DNA of 64,000 bases, taken from positions 1 through 64,000 of the forward strand of contig CAWVQA010000049.1 in assembly GCA_963932145.1 (NCBI GenBank), read 5' to 3'. The notes under the pieces are model-generated. The model saw nothing but the letters and a program-made list of their open reading frames with translations. It was not told where the DNA came from and did no database searches. The stretch comes from Acanthosepion lycidas (lineage: Eukaryota; Mollusca; Cephalopoda; Sepiida; Sepiidae). The position numbers and the translations under genes are program-made. Of the stretch, positions 26,297-40,586 are shown piece by piece. Every line of letters starts with the position of its first letter. The first letter of the stretch is position 1.

Positions 26297-29200
26297 AATC
26301 AATCAAAACTTATTGATTTTAACTAGTTTCAGAAGTTTTGACAAAGTTTTATTTAAGATTTTATGTTTTACACAACTTTTAATTACATAGCGATTTACAT
26401 GCAAAATCTAGCTTTTTTCACTACTTTTTAACGCTAGTTTGTAAATATAAATAACTGTTTGAAAACATTAGAAAAACAATGAAATTATTGAAAATCGATA
26501 TGAAATCAATCAAAACTTATTGATTTTAACTAGTTTCAGAAGTTTTGACAAAGATATATTTAAGATTTTATGTTTTACACAACTTTTAATTACATAGCGA
26601 TTTACATGCAAAATCAAGCTGTTTTTGACTACTTTTTAACGCTAGTTTGTAAATATCAATAACTCTTTCAAAACATTAGTAAAACAATGAAATTATTGAA
26701 AATCGATATGAAATCAATCAAAACTTATTGATTTTAACTAGTTTCAGAAGTTTTGACAAAGTTTTATTTAAGATTTTATGTTTTACACAACTTTTAATTA
26801 CATAGCGATTTACATTCAAAATCTAGCTTTTTTCACTACTTTTTAACGCTAGTTTGTAAATATCAATAACTGTTTGAAAACATTAGAAAAACAATGAAAT
26901 TATTGAAAATCGATATGAAATCAATCAAAACTTATTGATTTTAACTAGTTTCAGAAGTTTTGACAAATATATATTTAAGATTTTATGTTTTACACAACTT
27001 TTAATTACATAGAGATTTACATGCAAAATCTAGCTTTTTTCACTACTTTTTAACGCTAGTTTGTAAATATCAATAACTGTTTGAAAACATTAGAAAAACA
27101 ATGAAATTATTGAAAATCGATATGAAATCAATCAAAACTTATTGATTTTAACTAGTTTCAGAAGTTTTGACAAAGTTATATTTAAGATTTTATGTTTTAC
27201 ACAACTTTTAATTACATAGCGATTTACATGCAAAATCTAGTTTTTTTCACTACTTTTTCAACGTTAGTTTGTAAATATCAATAACACTTTGAAAACATTA
27301 GAAAAACAATGAAATTATTGAAAATCGATATGGAATCAATCAAAACTTATTGATTTTAACTAGTTTCAGAAGTTTTGACAAAGTTTTATTTAAGATTTTA
27401 TGTTTTACACAACTTTTAATTACATAGCGATTTACATGCAAAATCAAGCTGTTTTTGACTACTTTTTAATGCTAGTTTGTAAATATCAATAACTCTTTGA
27501 AAACATTAGAAAAACAAAGAAATTATTGAAAATCGATATGAAATCAATCAAAACTTATTGATTTTAACTAGTTTCAGAAGTTTTGACAAAGATATATTTA
27601 AGATTTTATGTTTTACACAACTTTTAATTACATAGCGATTTACATGCAAAATCTAGCTTTTTTCACTACTTTTTAACGCTAGTTTGTAAATATCAATAAC
27701 TGTTTGAAAACATTAGAAAAACAATGAAATTATTGAAAATCGATATGAAATCAATCAAAACTTATTGATTTTAACTAGTTTCAGAAGTTTTGACAAAGTT
27801 ATATTTAAGATATTATGTTTTACACAACTTTTAATTACTTAGCGATTTACATGCAAAATCATGCTGTTTTTGACTACTTTTAGTTTTACATGGAAAATCT
27901 AGCTTTTTTCACTACTTTTTAACGCTAGTTTGTAAATATCAATAACTGTTTGAAAACATTAGAAAAACAATGAAATTATTGAAAATCGATATGAAATCAA
28001 TCAAAACTTATTGATTTTAACTAGTTTCAGAAGTTTTGACAAAGTTATATTTAAGATTTTATGTTTTACACAACTTTTAATTACATAGCGATTTACATGC
28101 AAAATCTAGCTTTTTTCACTACTTTTTAACGCTAGTTTGTAAATATCAATAACTCTTTGAAAACATTAGAAAAACAATGAAATTATTGAAAATCGATATG
28201 AAATCAATCAAAACTTATTGATTTTAACTAGTTTCAGAAGTTTTGACAAAGTTATATTTAAGATTTTATGTTTTACACAACTTTTAATTACATAGAGATT
28301 TACATGCAAAATCTAGCTTTTTTCACTACTTTTTCAACGTTAGTTTGTAAATATCAATAACACTTTGAAAACATTAGAAAAACAATGAAATTATTGAAAA
28401 TCGATATGGAATCAATCAAAACTTATTGATTTTAACTAGTTTCAGAAGTTTTGACAAAGTTATATTTAAGATTTAATGTTTTACACAAATTTTAATTACA
28501 TAGCGATTTACATGCAAAATCAAGCTGTTTTTGACTACTTTTTAACGCTAGTTTGTAAATATCAATAACTCTTTCAAAACATTAGTAAAACAATGAAATT
28601 ATTGAAAATCGATATGAAATCAATCAAAACTTATTGATTTTAACTAGTTTCAGAAGTTTTGACAAAGTTTTATTTAAGATTTTATGTTTTACACAACTTT
28701 TAATTACATAGCGATTTACATGCAAAATCTAGCTTTTTTCACTACTTTTTAACGCTAGTTTGTAAATATCAATAACTGTTTGAAAACATTAGAAAAACAA
28801 TGAAATTATTGAAAATCGATATGAAATCAATCAAAACTTATTGATTTTAACTAGTTTCAGAAGTTTTGACAAAGTTTTATTTCAGATTTTATGTTTTACA
28901 CAACTTTTAATTACATAGCGATTTACATGCAAAATCAAGCTGTTTTTGACTACTTTTTAATGCTAGTTTGTAAATATAAATAACTCTTTCAAAACATTAG
29001 AAAAACAATGAAATTATTGAAAATCGATATGAAATCAATCAAAACGTATTGATTATAACTAGTTTCAGAAGTTTTGACAAAGTTATATTGAAGATTTTAT
29101 GTTTTACACAACTTTTAATTACATAGCGATTTACATGCAAAATCTAGCTTTTTTCACTACTTTTTAACGCTAGTTTGTAAATATCAATAACTGTTTGAAA

Positions 29201-30278
29201 ACATTAGAAAAACAATGAAATTATTGAAAATAGATATGAAATCAATCAAAACTTATTGATTTTAACTAGTTTCAGAAGTTTTGACAAAGTTATATTTAAG
29301 ATTTTATGTTTTACACAACTTTTAATTACATAGAGATTTACATGCAAAATCTAGCTTTTTTCACTACTTTTTCAACGTTAGTTTGTAAATATCAATAACA
29401 CTTTGAAAACATTAGAAAAACAATGAAATTATTGAAAATCGATATGGAATCAATCAAAACTTATTGATTTTAACTAATTTCAGAAGTTTTGACAAAGTTA
29501 TATTTAAGATTTTATGTTTTACACAACTTTTAATTACATAGCGATTTACATGCAAAATCAAGCTGTTTTTGACTACTTTTTAACGCTAGTTTGTAAATAT
29601 CAATAACTCTTTCAAAACATTAGTAAAACAATGAAATTATTGAAAATCGATATGAAATCAATCAAAACTTATTGATTTTAACTAGTTTCAGAAGTTTTGA
29701 CAAAGTTTTATTTAAGATTTTATGTTTTACACAACTTTTAATTACATAGCGATTTACATGCAAAATCTAGCTTTTTTCACTACTTTTTAACGCTAGTTTG
29801 TAAATATCAATAACTGTTTGAAAACATTAGAAAAACAATGAAATTATTGAAAATCGATATGAAATCAATCAAAACTTATTGATTTTAACTAGTTTCAGAA
29901 GTTTTGACAAATATATATTTAAGATTTTATGTTTTACACAACTTTTAATTACATAGAGATTTACATGCAAAATCTAGCTTTTTTCACTACTTTTTCAACG
30001 TTAGTTTGTAAATATCAATAACACTTTGAAAACATTAGAAAAACAATGAAATTATTGAAAATCGATATGGAATCAATCAAAACTTATTGATTTTAACTAA
30101 TTTCAGAAGTTTTGACAAAGTTATATTTAAGATTTTATGTTTTACACAACTTTTAATTACATAGCGATTTACATGCAAAATCAAGCTGTTTTTGACTACT
30201 TTTTAACGCTAGTTTGTAAATATCAATAACTCTTTCAAAACATTAGTAAAACAATGAAATTATTGAAAATCGACATGA
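26297..30278 (+). repeat. Fragment-tagged HOR, copy 2 (3,982 bp)
   Basis: A full unit of 19 monomers plus the 39-bp fragment (27,846-27,884). It aligns without gaps to the following 3,982 bp. The left limit is atggaatc at 26,296 against atgaaatc at 30,278. Marks in order include tacattcaaa, acaaagaaa, ttacttagcg, catgg, atttaatg with acacaaattt, aaaacgtattg, attgaagatt, ctaatttcag (twice) and cgacatg close to the end. The only difference from copy 3 that I found is T against C at 26,576 and 30,558. Confidence 0.92.
27846..27884 (+). repeat. 39-bp monomer fragment, second occurrence
   Basis: Same fragment and junction as at 24,278: an E-type head ending gactacttttag, followed directly by tttacatgg at 27,885. 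The distance from the first occurrence is 3,568 bp. It is preceded by the same P monomer with agatattatg and ttacttagcg, so it was copied with its neighbours and did not arise again. Confidence 0.9.
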
Positions 30279-33200
30279 AATCAATCAAAACTTATTGATT
30301 TTAACTAGTTTCAGAAGTTTTGACAAAGTTTTATTTAAGATTTTATGTTTTACACAACTTTTAATTACATAGCGATTTACATGCAAAATCTAGCTTTTTT
30401 CACTACTTTTTAACGCTAGTTTGTAAATATAAATAACTGTTTGAAAACATTAGAAAAACAATGAAATTATTGAAAATCGATATGAAATCAATCAAAACTT
30501 ATTGATTTTAACTAGTTTCAGAAGTTTTGACAAAGATATATTTAAGATTTTATGTTTCACACAACTTTTAATTACATAGCGATTTACATGCAAAATCAAG
30601 CTGTTTTTGACTACTTTTTAACGCTAGTTTGTAAATATCAATAACTCTTTCAAAACATTAGTAAAACAATGAAATTATTGAAAATCGATATGAAATCAAT
30701 CAAAACTTATTGATTTTAACTAGTTTCAGAAGTTTTGACAAAGTTTTATTTAAGATTTTATGTTTTACACAACTTTTAATTACATAGCGATTTACATTCA
30801 AAATCTAGCTTTTTTCACTACTTTTTAACGCTAGTTTGTAAATATCAATAACTGTTTGAAAACATTAGAAAAACAATGAAATTATTGAAAATCGATATGA
30901 AATCAATCAAAACTTATTGATTTTAACTAGTTTCAGAAGTTTTGACAAATATATATTTAAGATTTTATGTTTTACACAACTTTTAATTACATAGAGATTT
31001 ACATGCAAAATCTAGCTTTTTTCACTACTTTTTAACGCTAGTTTGTAAATATCAATAACTGTTTGAAAACATTAGAAAAACAATGAAATTATTGAAAATC
31101 GATATGAAATCAATCAAAACTTATTGATTTTAACTAGTTTCAGAAGTTTTGACAAAGTTATATTTAAGATTTTATGTTTTACACAACTTTTAATTACATA
31201 GCGATTTACATGCAAAATCTAGTTTTTTTCACTACTTTTTCAACGTTAGTTTGTAAATATCAATAACACTTTGAAAACATTAGAAAAACAATGAAATTAT
31301 TGAAAATCGATATGGAATCAATCAAAACTTATTGATTTTAACTAGTTTCAGAAGTTTTGACAAAGTTTTATTTAAGATTTTATGTTTTACACAACTTTTA
31401 ATTACATAGCGATTTACATGCAAAATCAAGCTGTTTTTGACTACTTTTTAATGCTAGTTTGTAAATATCAATAACTCTTTGAAAACATTAGAAAAACAAA
31501 GAAATTATTGAAAATCGATATGAAATCAATCAAAACTTATTGATTTTAACTAGTTTCAGAAGTTTTGACAAAGATATATTTAAGATTTTATGTTTTACAC
31601 AACTTTTAATTACATAGCGATTTACATGCAAAATCTAGCTTTTTTCACTACTTTTTAACGCTAGTTTGTAAATATCAATAACTGTTTGAAAACATTAGAA
31701 AAACAATGAAATTATTGAAAATCGATATGAAATCAATCAAAACTTATTGATTTTAACTAGTTTCAGAAGTTTTGACAAAGTTATATTTAAGATATTATGT
31801 TTTACACAACTTTTAATTACTTAGCGATTTACATGCAAAATCATGCTGTTTTTGACTACTTTTAGTTTTACATGGAAAATCTAGCTTTTTTCACTACTTT
31901 TTAACGCTAGTTTGTAAATATCAATAACTGTTTGAAAACATTAGAAAAACAATGAAATTATTGAAAATCGATATGAAATCAATCAAAACTTATTGATTTT
32001 AACTAGTTTCAGAAGTTTTGACAAAGTTATATTTAAGATTTTATGTTTTACACAACTTTTAATTACATAGCGATTTACATGCAAAATCTAGCTTTTTTCA
32101 CTACTTTTTAACGCTAGTTTGTAAATATCAATAACTCTTTGAAAACATTAGAAAAACAATGAAATTATTGAAAATCGATATGAAATCAATCAAAACTTAT
32201 TGATTTTAACTAGTTTCAGAAGTTTTGACAAAGTTATATTTAAGATTTTATGTTTTACACAACTTTTAATTACATAGAGATTTACATGCAAAATCTAGCT
32301 TTTTTCACTACTTTTTCAACGTTAGTTTGTAAATATCAATAACACTTTGAAAACATTAGAAAAACAATGAAATTATTGAAAATCGATATGGAATCAATCA
32401 AAACTTATTGATTTTAACTAGTTTCAGAAGTTTTGACAAAGTTATATTTAAGATTTAATGTTTTACACAAATTTTAATTACATAGCGATTTACATGCAAA
32501 ATCAAGCTGTTTTTGACTACTTTTTAACGCTAGTTTGTAAATATCAATAACTCTTTCAAAACATTAGTAAAACAATGAAATTATTGAAAATCGATATGAA
32601 ATCAATCAAAACTTATTGATTTTAACTAGTTTCAGAAGTTTTGACAAAGTTTTATTTAAGATTTTATGTTTTACACAACTTTTAATTACATAGCGATTTA
32701 CATGCAAAATCTAGCTTTTTTCACTACTTTTTAACGCTAGTTTGTAAATATCAATAACTGTTTGAAAACATTAGAAAAACAATGAAATTATTGAAAATCG
32801 ATATGAAATCAATCAAAACTTATTGATTTTAACTAGTTTCAGAAGTTTTGACAAAGTTTTATTTCAGATTTTATGTTTTACACAACTTTTAATTACATAG
32901 CGATTTACATGCAAAATCAAGCTGTTTTTGACTACTTTTTAATGCTAGTTTGTAAATATAAATAACTCTTTCAAAACATTAGAAAAACAATGAAATTATT
33001 GAAAATCGATATGAAATCAATCAAAACGTATTGATTATAACTAGTTTCAGAAGTTTTGACAAAGTTATATTGAAGATTTTATGTTTTACACAACTTTTAA
33101 TTACATAGCGATTTACATGCAAAATCTAGCTTTTTTCACTACTTTTTAACGCTAGTTTGTAAATATCAATAACTGTTTGAAAACATTAGAAAAACAATGA

Positions 33201-34260
33201 AATTATTGAAAATAGATATGAAATCAATCAAAACTTATTGATTTTAACTAGTTTCAGAAGTTTTGACAAAGTTATATTTAAGATTTTATGTTTTACACAA
33301 CTTTTAATTACATAGAGATTTACATGCAAAATCTAGCTTTTTTCACTACTTTTTCAACGTTAGTTTGTAAATATCAATAACACTTTGAAAACATTAGAAA
33401 AACAATGAAATTATTGAAAATCGATATGGAATCAATCAAAACTTATTGATTTTAACTAATTTCAGAAGTTTTGACAAAGTTATATTTAAGATTTTATGTT
33501 TTACACAACTTTTAATTACATAGCGATTTACATGCAAAATCAAGCTGTTTTTGACTACTTTTTAACGCTAGTTTGTAAATATCAATAACTCTTTCAAAAC
33601 ATTAGTAAAACAATGAAATTATTGAAAATCGATATGAAATCAATCAAAACTTATTGATTTTAACTAGTTTCAGAAGTTTTGACAAAGTTTTATTTAAGAT
33701 TTTATGTTTTACACAACTTTTAATTACATAGCGATTTACATGCAAAATCTAGCTTTTTTCACTACTTTTTAACGCTAGTTTGTAAATATCAATAACTGTT
33801 TGAAAACATTAGAAAAACAATGAAATTATTGAAAATCGATATGAAATCAATCAAAACTTATTGATTTTAACTAGTTTCAGAAGTTTTGACAAATATATAT
33901 TTAAGATTTTATGTTTTACACAACTTTTAATTACATAGAGATTTACATGCAAAATCTAGCTTTTTTCACTACTTTTTCAACGTTAGTTTGTAAATATCAA
34001 TAACACTTTGAAAACATTAGAAAAACAATGAAATTATTGAAAATCGATATGGAATCAATCAAAACTTATTGATTTTAACTAATTTCAGAAGTTTTGACAA
34101 AGTTATATTTAAGATTTTATGTTTTACACAACTTTTAATTACATAGCGATTTACATGCAAAATCAAGCTGTTTTTGACTACTTTTTAACGCTAGTTTGTA
34201 AATATCAATAACTCTTTCAAAACATTAGTAAAACAATGAAATTATTGAAAATCGACATGA
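30279..34260 (+). repeat. Fragment-tagged HOR, copy 3 (3,982 bp)
   Basis: Second full 19-monomer unit, in tandem with copy 2, with its own 39-bp fragment at 31,828-31,866 and its own cgacatg at 34,253. Similarity to the start of the unit runs on to about 34,411, where ataaataactg would be expected but atcaataactg is found; that marks the exit from the repeat. It has tttcacac at 30,555-30,562, as in copy 1 and unlike copy 2, so this site has been exchanged or changed after duplication. Confidence 0.92.
31828..31866 (+). repeat. 39-bp monomer fragment, third occurrence
   Basis: Same junction as the other two, 3,982 bp beyond the second. The extra 414 bp compared with the first interval equals two monomers, so the spacing of the tags records a two-monomer difference between the unit versions. 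Confidence 0.9.
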
Positions 34261-36848
34261 AATCAATCAAAACTTATTGATTTTAACTAGTTTCAGAAGT
34301 TTTGACAAAGTTTTATTTAAGATTTTATGTTTTACACAACTTTTAATTACATAGCGATTTACATGCAAAATCTAGCTTTTTTCACTACTTTTTAACGCTA
34401 GTTTGTAAATATCAATAACTGTTTGAAAACATTAGAAAAACAATGAAATTATTGAAAATCGATATGAAATCAATCAAAACTTATTGATTTTAACTAGTTT
34501 CAGAAGTTTTGACAAATATATATTTAAGATTTTATGTTTTACACAACTTTTAATTACATAGAGATTTACATGCAAAATCTAGCTTTTTTCAGTACTTTTT
34601 AACGCTAGTTTGTAAATATCAATAACTGTTTGAAAACATTAGAAAAACAATGAAATTATTGAAAATCGATATGAAATCAATCAAAACTTATTGATTTTAA
34701 CTAGTTTCAGAAGTTTTGACAAAGTTATATTTAAGATTTTATGTTTTACACAACTTTTAATTACATAGCGATTTACATGCAAAATCTAGTTTTTTTCACT
34801 ACTTTTTCAACGTTAGTTTGTAAATATCAATAACACTTTGAAAACATTAGAAAAACAATGAAATTATTGAAAATCGATATGGAATCAATCAAAACTTATT
34901 GATTTTAACTAGTTTCAGAAGTTTTGACAAAGTTTTATTTAAGATTTTATGTTTTACACAACTTTTAATTACATAGCGATTTACATGCAAAATCAAGCTG
35001 TTTTTGACTACTTTTTAACGCTAGTTTGTAAATATCAATAACTCTTTGAAAACATTAGAAAAACAATGAAATTATTGAAAATCGATATGAAATCAATCAA
35101 AACTTATTGATTTTAACTAGTTTCAGAAGTTTTGACAAAGTTTTATTTCAGATTTAATGTTTTACACAAATTTTAATTACATAGAGATTTACATGCAAAA
35201 TCTAGCTGTTTTTGACTACTTTTTAATGCTAGTTTGTAAATATAAATAACTCTTTCAAAACATTAGAAAAACAATGAAATTATTGAAAATAGATATGAAA
35301 TCAATCAAAACTTATTGATTTTATCTAGTTTCAGAAGTTTTGACAAAGTTATATTTAAGATTTTATGTTTTACACAACTTTTAATTACATAGAGATTTAC
35401 ATGCAAAATCAAGCTTTTTTCACTACTTTTTCAACGTTAGTTTGTAAATATCAATAACACTTTGAAAACATTAGAAAAACAATGAAATTATTGAAAATCG
35501 ATATGGAATCAATCAAAACTTATTGATTTTAACTAGTTTCAGAAGTTTTGACAAAGTTATATTTAAGATTTTATGTTTTACACAACTTTTAATTACATAG
35601 CGATTTACATGCAAAATCAAGCTGTTTTTGACTACTTTTTAACGCTAGTTTGTAAATATCAATAACTCTTTCAAAACATTAGTAAAACAATGAAATTATT
35701 GAAAATCGATATGAAATCAATCAAAACTTATTGATTTTAACTAGTTTCAGAAGTTTTGACAAAGTTTTATTTAAGATTTTATGTTTTACACAACTTTTAA
35801 TTACATAGCGATTTACATGCAAAATCTAGCTTTTTTCACTACTTTTTAACGCTAGTTTGTAAATATCAATAACTGTTTGAAAACATTAGAAAAACAATGA
35901 AATTATTGAAAATCGATATGAAATCAATCAAAACTTATTGATTTTAACTAGTTTCAGAAGTTTTGACAAATATATATTTAAGATTTTATGTTTTACACAA
36001 CTTATAATTACATAGAGATTTACATGCAAAATCTAGCTTTTTTCACTACTTTTTAACGCTAGTTTGTAAATATCAATAACTGTTTGAAAACATTAGAAAA
36101 ACAATGAAATTATTGAAAATCGATATGAAATCAATCAAAACTTATTGATTTTAACTAGTTTCAGAAGTTTTGACAAAGTTTTATTTCAGATTTTATGTTT
36201 TACACAACTTTTAATTACATAGCGATTTACATGCAAAATCAAGCTGTTTTTGACTACTTTTTAATGCTAGTTTGTAAATAAAAATAACTCTTTCAAAACA
36301 TTAGAAAAACAATGAAATTATTGAAAATCGATATGAAATCAATCAAAACTTATTGATTTTAACTACTTTCAGAAGTTTTGACAAAGTTATATTTAAGATT
36401 TTATGTTTTACACAACTTTTAATTACATAGCGATTTACATGCAAAATCTAGCTTTTTTCACTACTTTTTCAACGTTAGTTTGTAAATATTAATAACACTT
36501 TGAAAACATTAGAAAAACAATGAAATTATTGAAAATCGATATGGAATCAATCAAAACTTATTGATTTTAACTAGTTTCAGAAGTTTTGACAAAGTTTTAT
36601 TTAAGATTTTATGTTTTACACAACTTTTAATTACATAGCGATTTACATGCAAAATCTAGCTTTTTTCACTACTTTTTAACGCTAGTTTGTAAATATAAAT
36701 AACTGTTTGAAAACATTAGAAAAACAATGAAATTATTGAAAATCGATATGAAATCAATCAAAACTTATTGATTTTAACTAGTTTCAGAAGTTTTGACAAA
36801 GATATATTTAAGATTTTATGTTTTACACAACTTTTAATTACATAGCGA
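34261..36848 (+). repeat. Mosaic satellite segment before the 9-monomer HOR
   Basis: It contains P, P(ttcagtac), V, Q ending gttttatttcagatttaatg, Q(tctagctg, aatgct), C(tcaagcttttttc), Y, P, P and then a Q-C-P trio from about 36,220. The last P ends gatatattt, while the equivalent place at the end of HOR copy 1 reads gttatattt; this difference at 36,802 sets the left limit of HOR similarity. Satellite only; no other feature is seen. Confidence 0.8.
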
Positions 36849-38717
36849 TTTACATGCAAAATCAAGCTGTTTTTCACTACTTTTTAACGCTAGATTGTAA
36901 ATATCAATAACTGTTTGAAAACATTAGAAAAACAATGAAATTATTGAAAATCGATATGAAATCAATCAAAACTTATTGATTTTAACTAGTTTCAGAAGTT
37001 TTGACAAAGTTTTATTTCAGATTTTATGTTTTACACAACTTTTAATTACATAGCGATTTACATGCAAAATCAAGCTGTTTTTGACTACTTTTTAATGCTA
37101 GTTTGTAAATATAAATAACTCTTTCAAAACATTAGAAAAACAATGAAATTATTGAAAATCGATATGAAATCAATCAAAACTTATTGATTATAACTAGTTT
37201 CAGAAGTTTTGACAAAGTTATATTTAAGATTTTATGTTTTACACAACTTTTAATTACATAGCGATTTACATGCAAAATCTAGCTTTTTTCACTACTTTTT
37301 CAACGTTAGTTTGTAAATATTAATAACACTTTGAAAACATTAGAAAAACAATGAAATTATTGAAAATCGATATGGAATCAATCAAAACTTATTGATTTTA
37401 ACTAGTTTCAGAAGTTTTGACAAAGTTTTATTTAAGATTTTATGTTTTACACAACTTTTAATTACATAGCGATTTACATGCAAAATCTAGCTTTTTTCAC
37501 TACTTTTTAACGCTCGTTTGTAAATATAAATAACTGTTTGAAAACATTAGAAAAACAATGAAATTATTGAAAATCGATATGAAATCAATCAAAACTTATT
37601 GATTTTAACTAGTTTCAGAAGTTTTGACAAAGTTTTATTTAAGATTTTATGTTTTACACAACTTTTAATTACATAGCGATTTACATGCAAAATCAAGCTG
37701 TTTTTGACTAATTTTTAATGCTAGTTTGTAAATATCAATAACTCTTTGAAAACATTAGAAAAACAAAGAAATTATTGAAAATCGATATGAAATCAATCAA
37801 AACTTATTGATTTTAACTAGTTTCAGAAGTTTTGACAAAGATATATTTAAGATTTTATGTTTTACACAACTTTTAATTACATAGCGATTTACATGCAAAA
37901 TCTAGCTTTTTTCACTACTTTTTAACGCTAGTTTGTAAATATCAATAACTGTTTGAAAACATTAGAAAAACAATGAAATTATTGAAAATCGATATGAAAT
38001 CAATCAAAACTTATTGATTTTAACTAGTTTCAGAAGTTTTGACAAAGTTATATTTAAGATATTATGTTTTACACAACTTTTAATTACTTAGCGATTTACA
38101 TGCAAAATCATGCTGTTTTTGACTACTTTTTAACGCTAGTTTGTAAATATCAATAACTGTTTGAAAACATTAGAAAAACAATGAAATTATTGAAAATCGA
38201 TATGAAATCAATCAAAACTTATTGATTTTAACTAGTTTCAGAAGTTTTGACAAAGTTATATTTAAGATTTTATGTTTTACACAACTTTTAATTACATAGC
38301 GATTTACATGCAAAATCTAGCTTTTTTCACTACTTTTTAACGCTAGTTTGTAAATATCAATAACTCTTTGAAAACATTAGAAAAACAATGAAATTATTGA
38401 AAATCGATATGAAATCAATCAAAACTTATTGATTTTAACTAGTTTCAGAAGTTTTGACAAAGTTATATTTAAGATATTATGTTTTACACAACTTTTAATT
38501 ACATAGAGATTTACATGCAAAATCTATCTTTTTACACTACTTTTTCAACGTTAGTTTGTAAATATCAATAACACTTTGAAAACATTGGAAAAACAATGAA
38601 ATTATTGAATATCGATATGGAATCAATCAAAACTTATTGATTTTATCTAGTTTCAGAAGTTTTGACAAAGTTATATTTAAGATTTTATGTTTTACACAAC
38701 TTTTAATTACATAGCGA
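36849..38717 (+). repeat. 9-monomer HOR, copy 1 (1,869 bp)
   Basis: The unit order is Q(gctagattg), Q(aatgct, ataaataac, attgattataac), C(aatattaataacac), P(gctcgttt), Q(aatgct, acaaagaaa, gatatattt), P(agatattatg, ttacttagcg), E, P(ctc, agatattatg), D(tctatcttttt, caacgtt, tttatctag). Lengths sum to 9 x 207 plus six extra bases, which is 1,869, exactly as measured. A private change, gactaattttt, lies at about 37,705-37,715. The first monomer ends with cagattttatg, shared with copy 2 but not copies 3 and 4. Confidence 0.95.
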
Positions 38718-40586
38718 TTTACATGCAAAATCAAGCTGTTTTTCACTACTTTTTAACGCTAGATTGTAAATATCAATAACTGTTTGAAAACATTAGAAAA
38801 ACAATGAAATTATTGAAAATCGATATGAAATCAATCAAAACTTATTGATTTTAACTAGTTTCAGAAGTTTTGACAAAGTTTTATTTCAGATTTTATGTTT
38901 TACACAACTTTTAATTACATAGCGATTTACATGCAAAATCAAGCTGTTTTTGACTACTTTTTAATGCTAGTTTGTAAATATAAATAACTCTTTCAAAACA
39001 TTAGAAAAACAATGAAATTATTGAAAATCGATATGAAATCAATCAAAACTTATTGATTATAACTAGTTTCAGAAGTTTTGACAAAGTTATATTTAAGATT
39101 TTATGTTTTACACAACTTTTAATTACATAGCGATTTACATGCAAAATCTAGCTTTTTTCACTACTTTTTCAACGTTAGTTTGTAAATATTAATAACACTT
39201 TGAAAACATTAGAAAAACAATGAAATTATTGAAAATCGATATGGAATCAATCAAAACTTATTGATTTTAACTAGTTTCAGAAGTTTTGACAAAGTTTTAT
39301 TTAAGATTTTATGTTTTACACAACTTTTAATTACATAGCGATTTACATGCAAAATCTAGCTTTTTTCACTACTTTTTAACGCTCGTTTGTAAATATAAAT
39401 AACTGTTTGAAAACATTAGAAAAACAATGAAATTATTGAAAATCGATATGAAATCAATCAAAACTTATTGATTTTAACTAGTTTCAGAAGTTTTGACAAA
39501 GTTTTATTTAAGATTTTATGTTTTACACAACTTTTAATTACATAGCGATTTACATGCAAAATCAAGCTGTTTTTGACTACTTTTTAATGCTAGTTTGTAA
39601 ATATCAATAACTCTTTGAAAACATTAGAAAAACAAAGAAATTATTGAAAATCGATATGAAATCAATCAAAACTTATTGATTTTAACTAGTTTCAGAAGTT
39701 TTGACAAAGATATATTTAAGATTTTATGTTTTACACAACTTTTAATTACATAGCGATTTACATGCAAAATCTAGCTTTTTTCACTACTTTTTAACGCTAG
39801 TTTGTAAATATCAATAACTGTTTGAAAACATTAGAAAAACAATGAAATTATTGAAAATCGATATGAAATCAATCAAAACTTATTGATTTTAACTAGTTTC
39901 AGAAGTTTTGACAAAGTTATATTTAAGATATTATGTTTTACACAACTTTTAATTACTTAGCGATTTACATGCAAAATCATGCTGTTTTTGACTACTTTTT
40001 AACGCTAGTTTGTAAATATCAATAACTGTTTGAAAACATTAGAAAAACAATGAAATTATTGAAAATCGATATGAAATCAATCAAAACTTATTGATTTTAA
40101 CTAGTTTCAGAAGTTTTGACAAAGTTATATTTAAGATTTTATGTTTTACACAACTTTTAATTACATAGCGATTTACATGCAAAATCTAGCTTTTTTCACT
40201 ACTTTTTAACGCTAGTTTGTAAATATCAATAACTCTTTGAAAACATTAGAAAAACAATGAAATTATTGAAAATCGATATGAAATCAATCAAAACTTATTG
40301 ATTTTAACTAGTTTCAGAAGTTTTGACAAAGTTATATTTAAGATATTATGTTTTACACAACTTTTAATTACATAGAGATTTACATGCAAAATCTATCTTT
40401 TTACACTACTTTTTCAACGTTAGTTTGTAAATATCAATAACACTTTGAAAACATTGGAAAAACAATGAAATTATTGAATATCGATATGGAATCAATCAAA
40501 ACTTATTGATTTTATCTAGTTTCAGAAGTTTTGACAAAGTTATATTTAAGATTTTATGTTTTACACAACTTTTAATTACATAGCGA
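38718..40586 (+). repeat. 9-monomer HOR, copy 2 (1,869 bp)
   Basis: This copy follows copy 1 directly with the same nine monomers and marks: gctagattg near 38,760, gctcgttt at 39,381, acaaagaaa, ttacttagcg and tttatctag. I saw no private change apart from restoring gactacttttt where copy 1 has gactaattttt. Copies 1 and 2 are closer to each other at the first-monomer tail (cagattttatg) than to copies 3 and 4. Confidence 0.95.
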
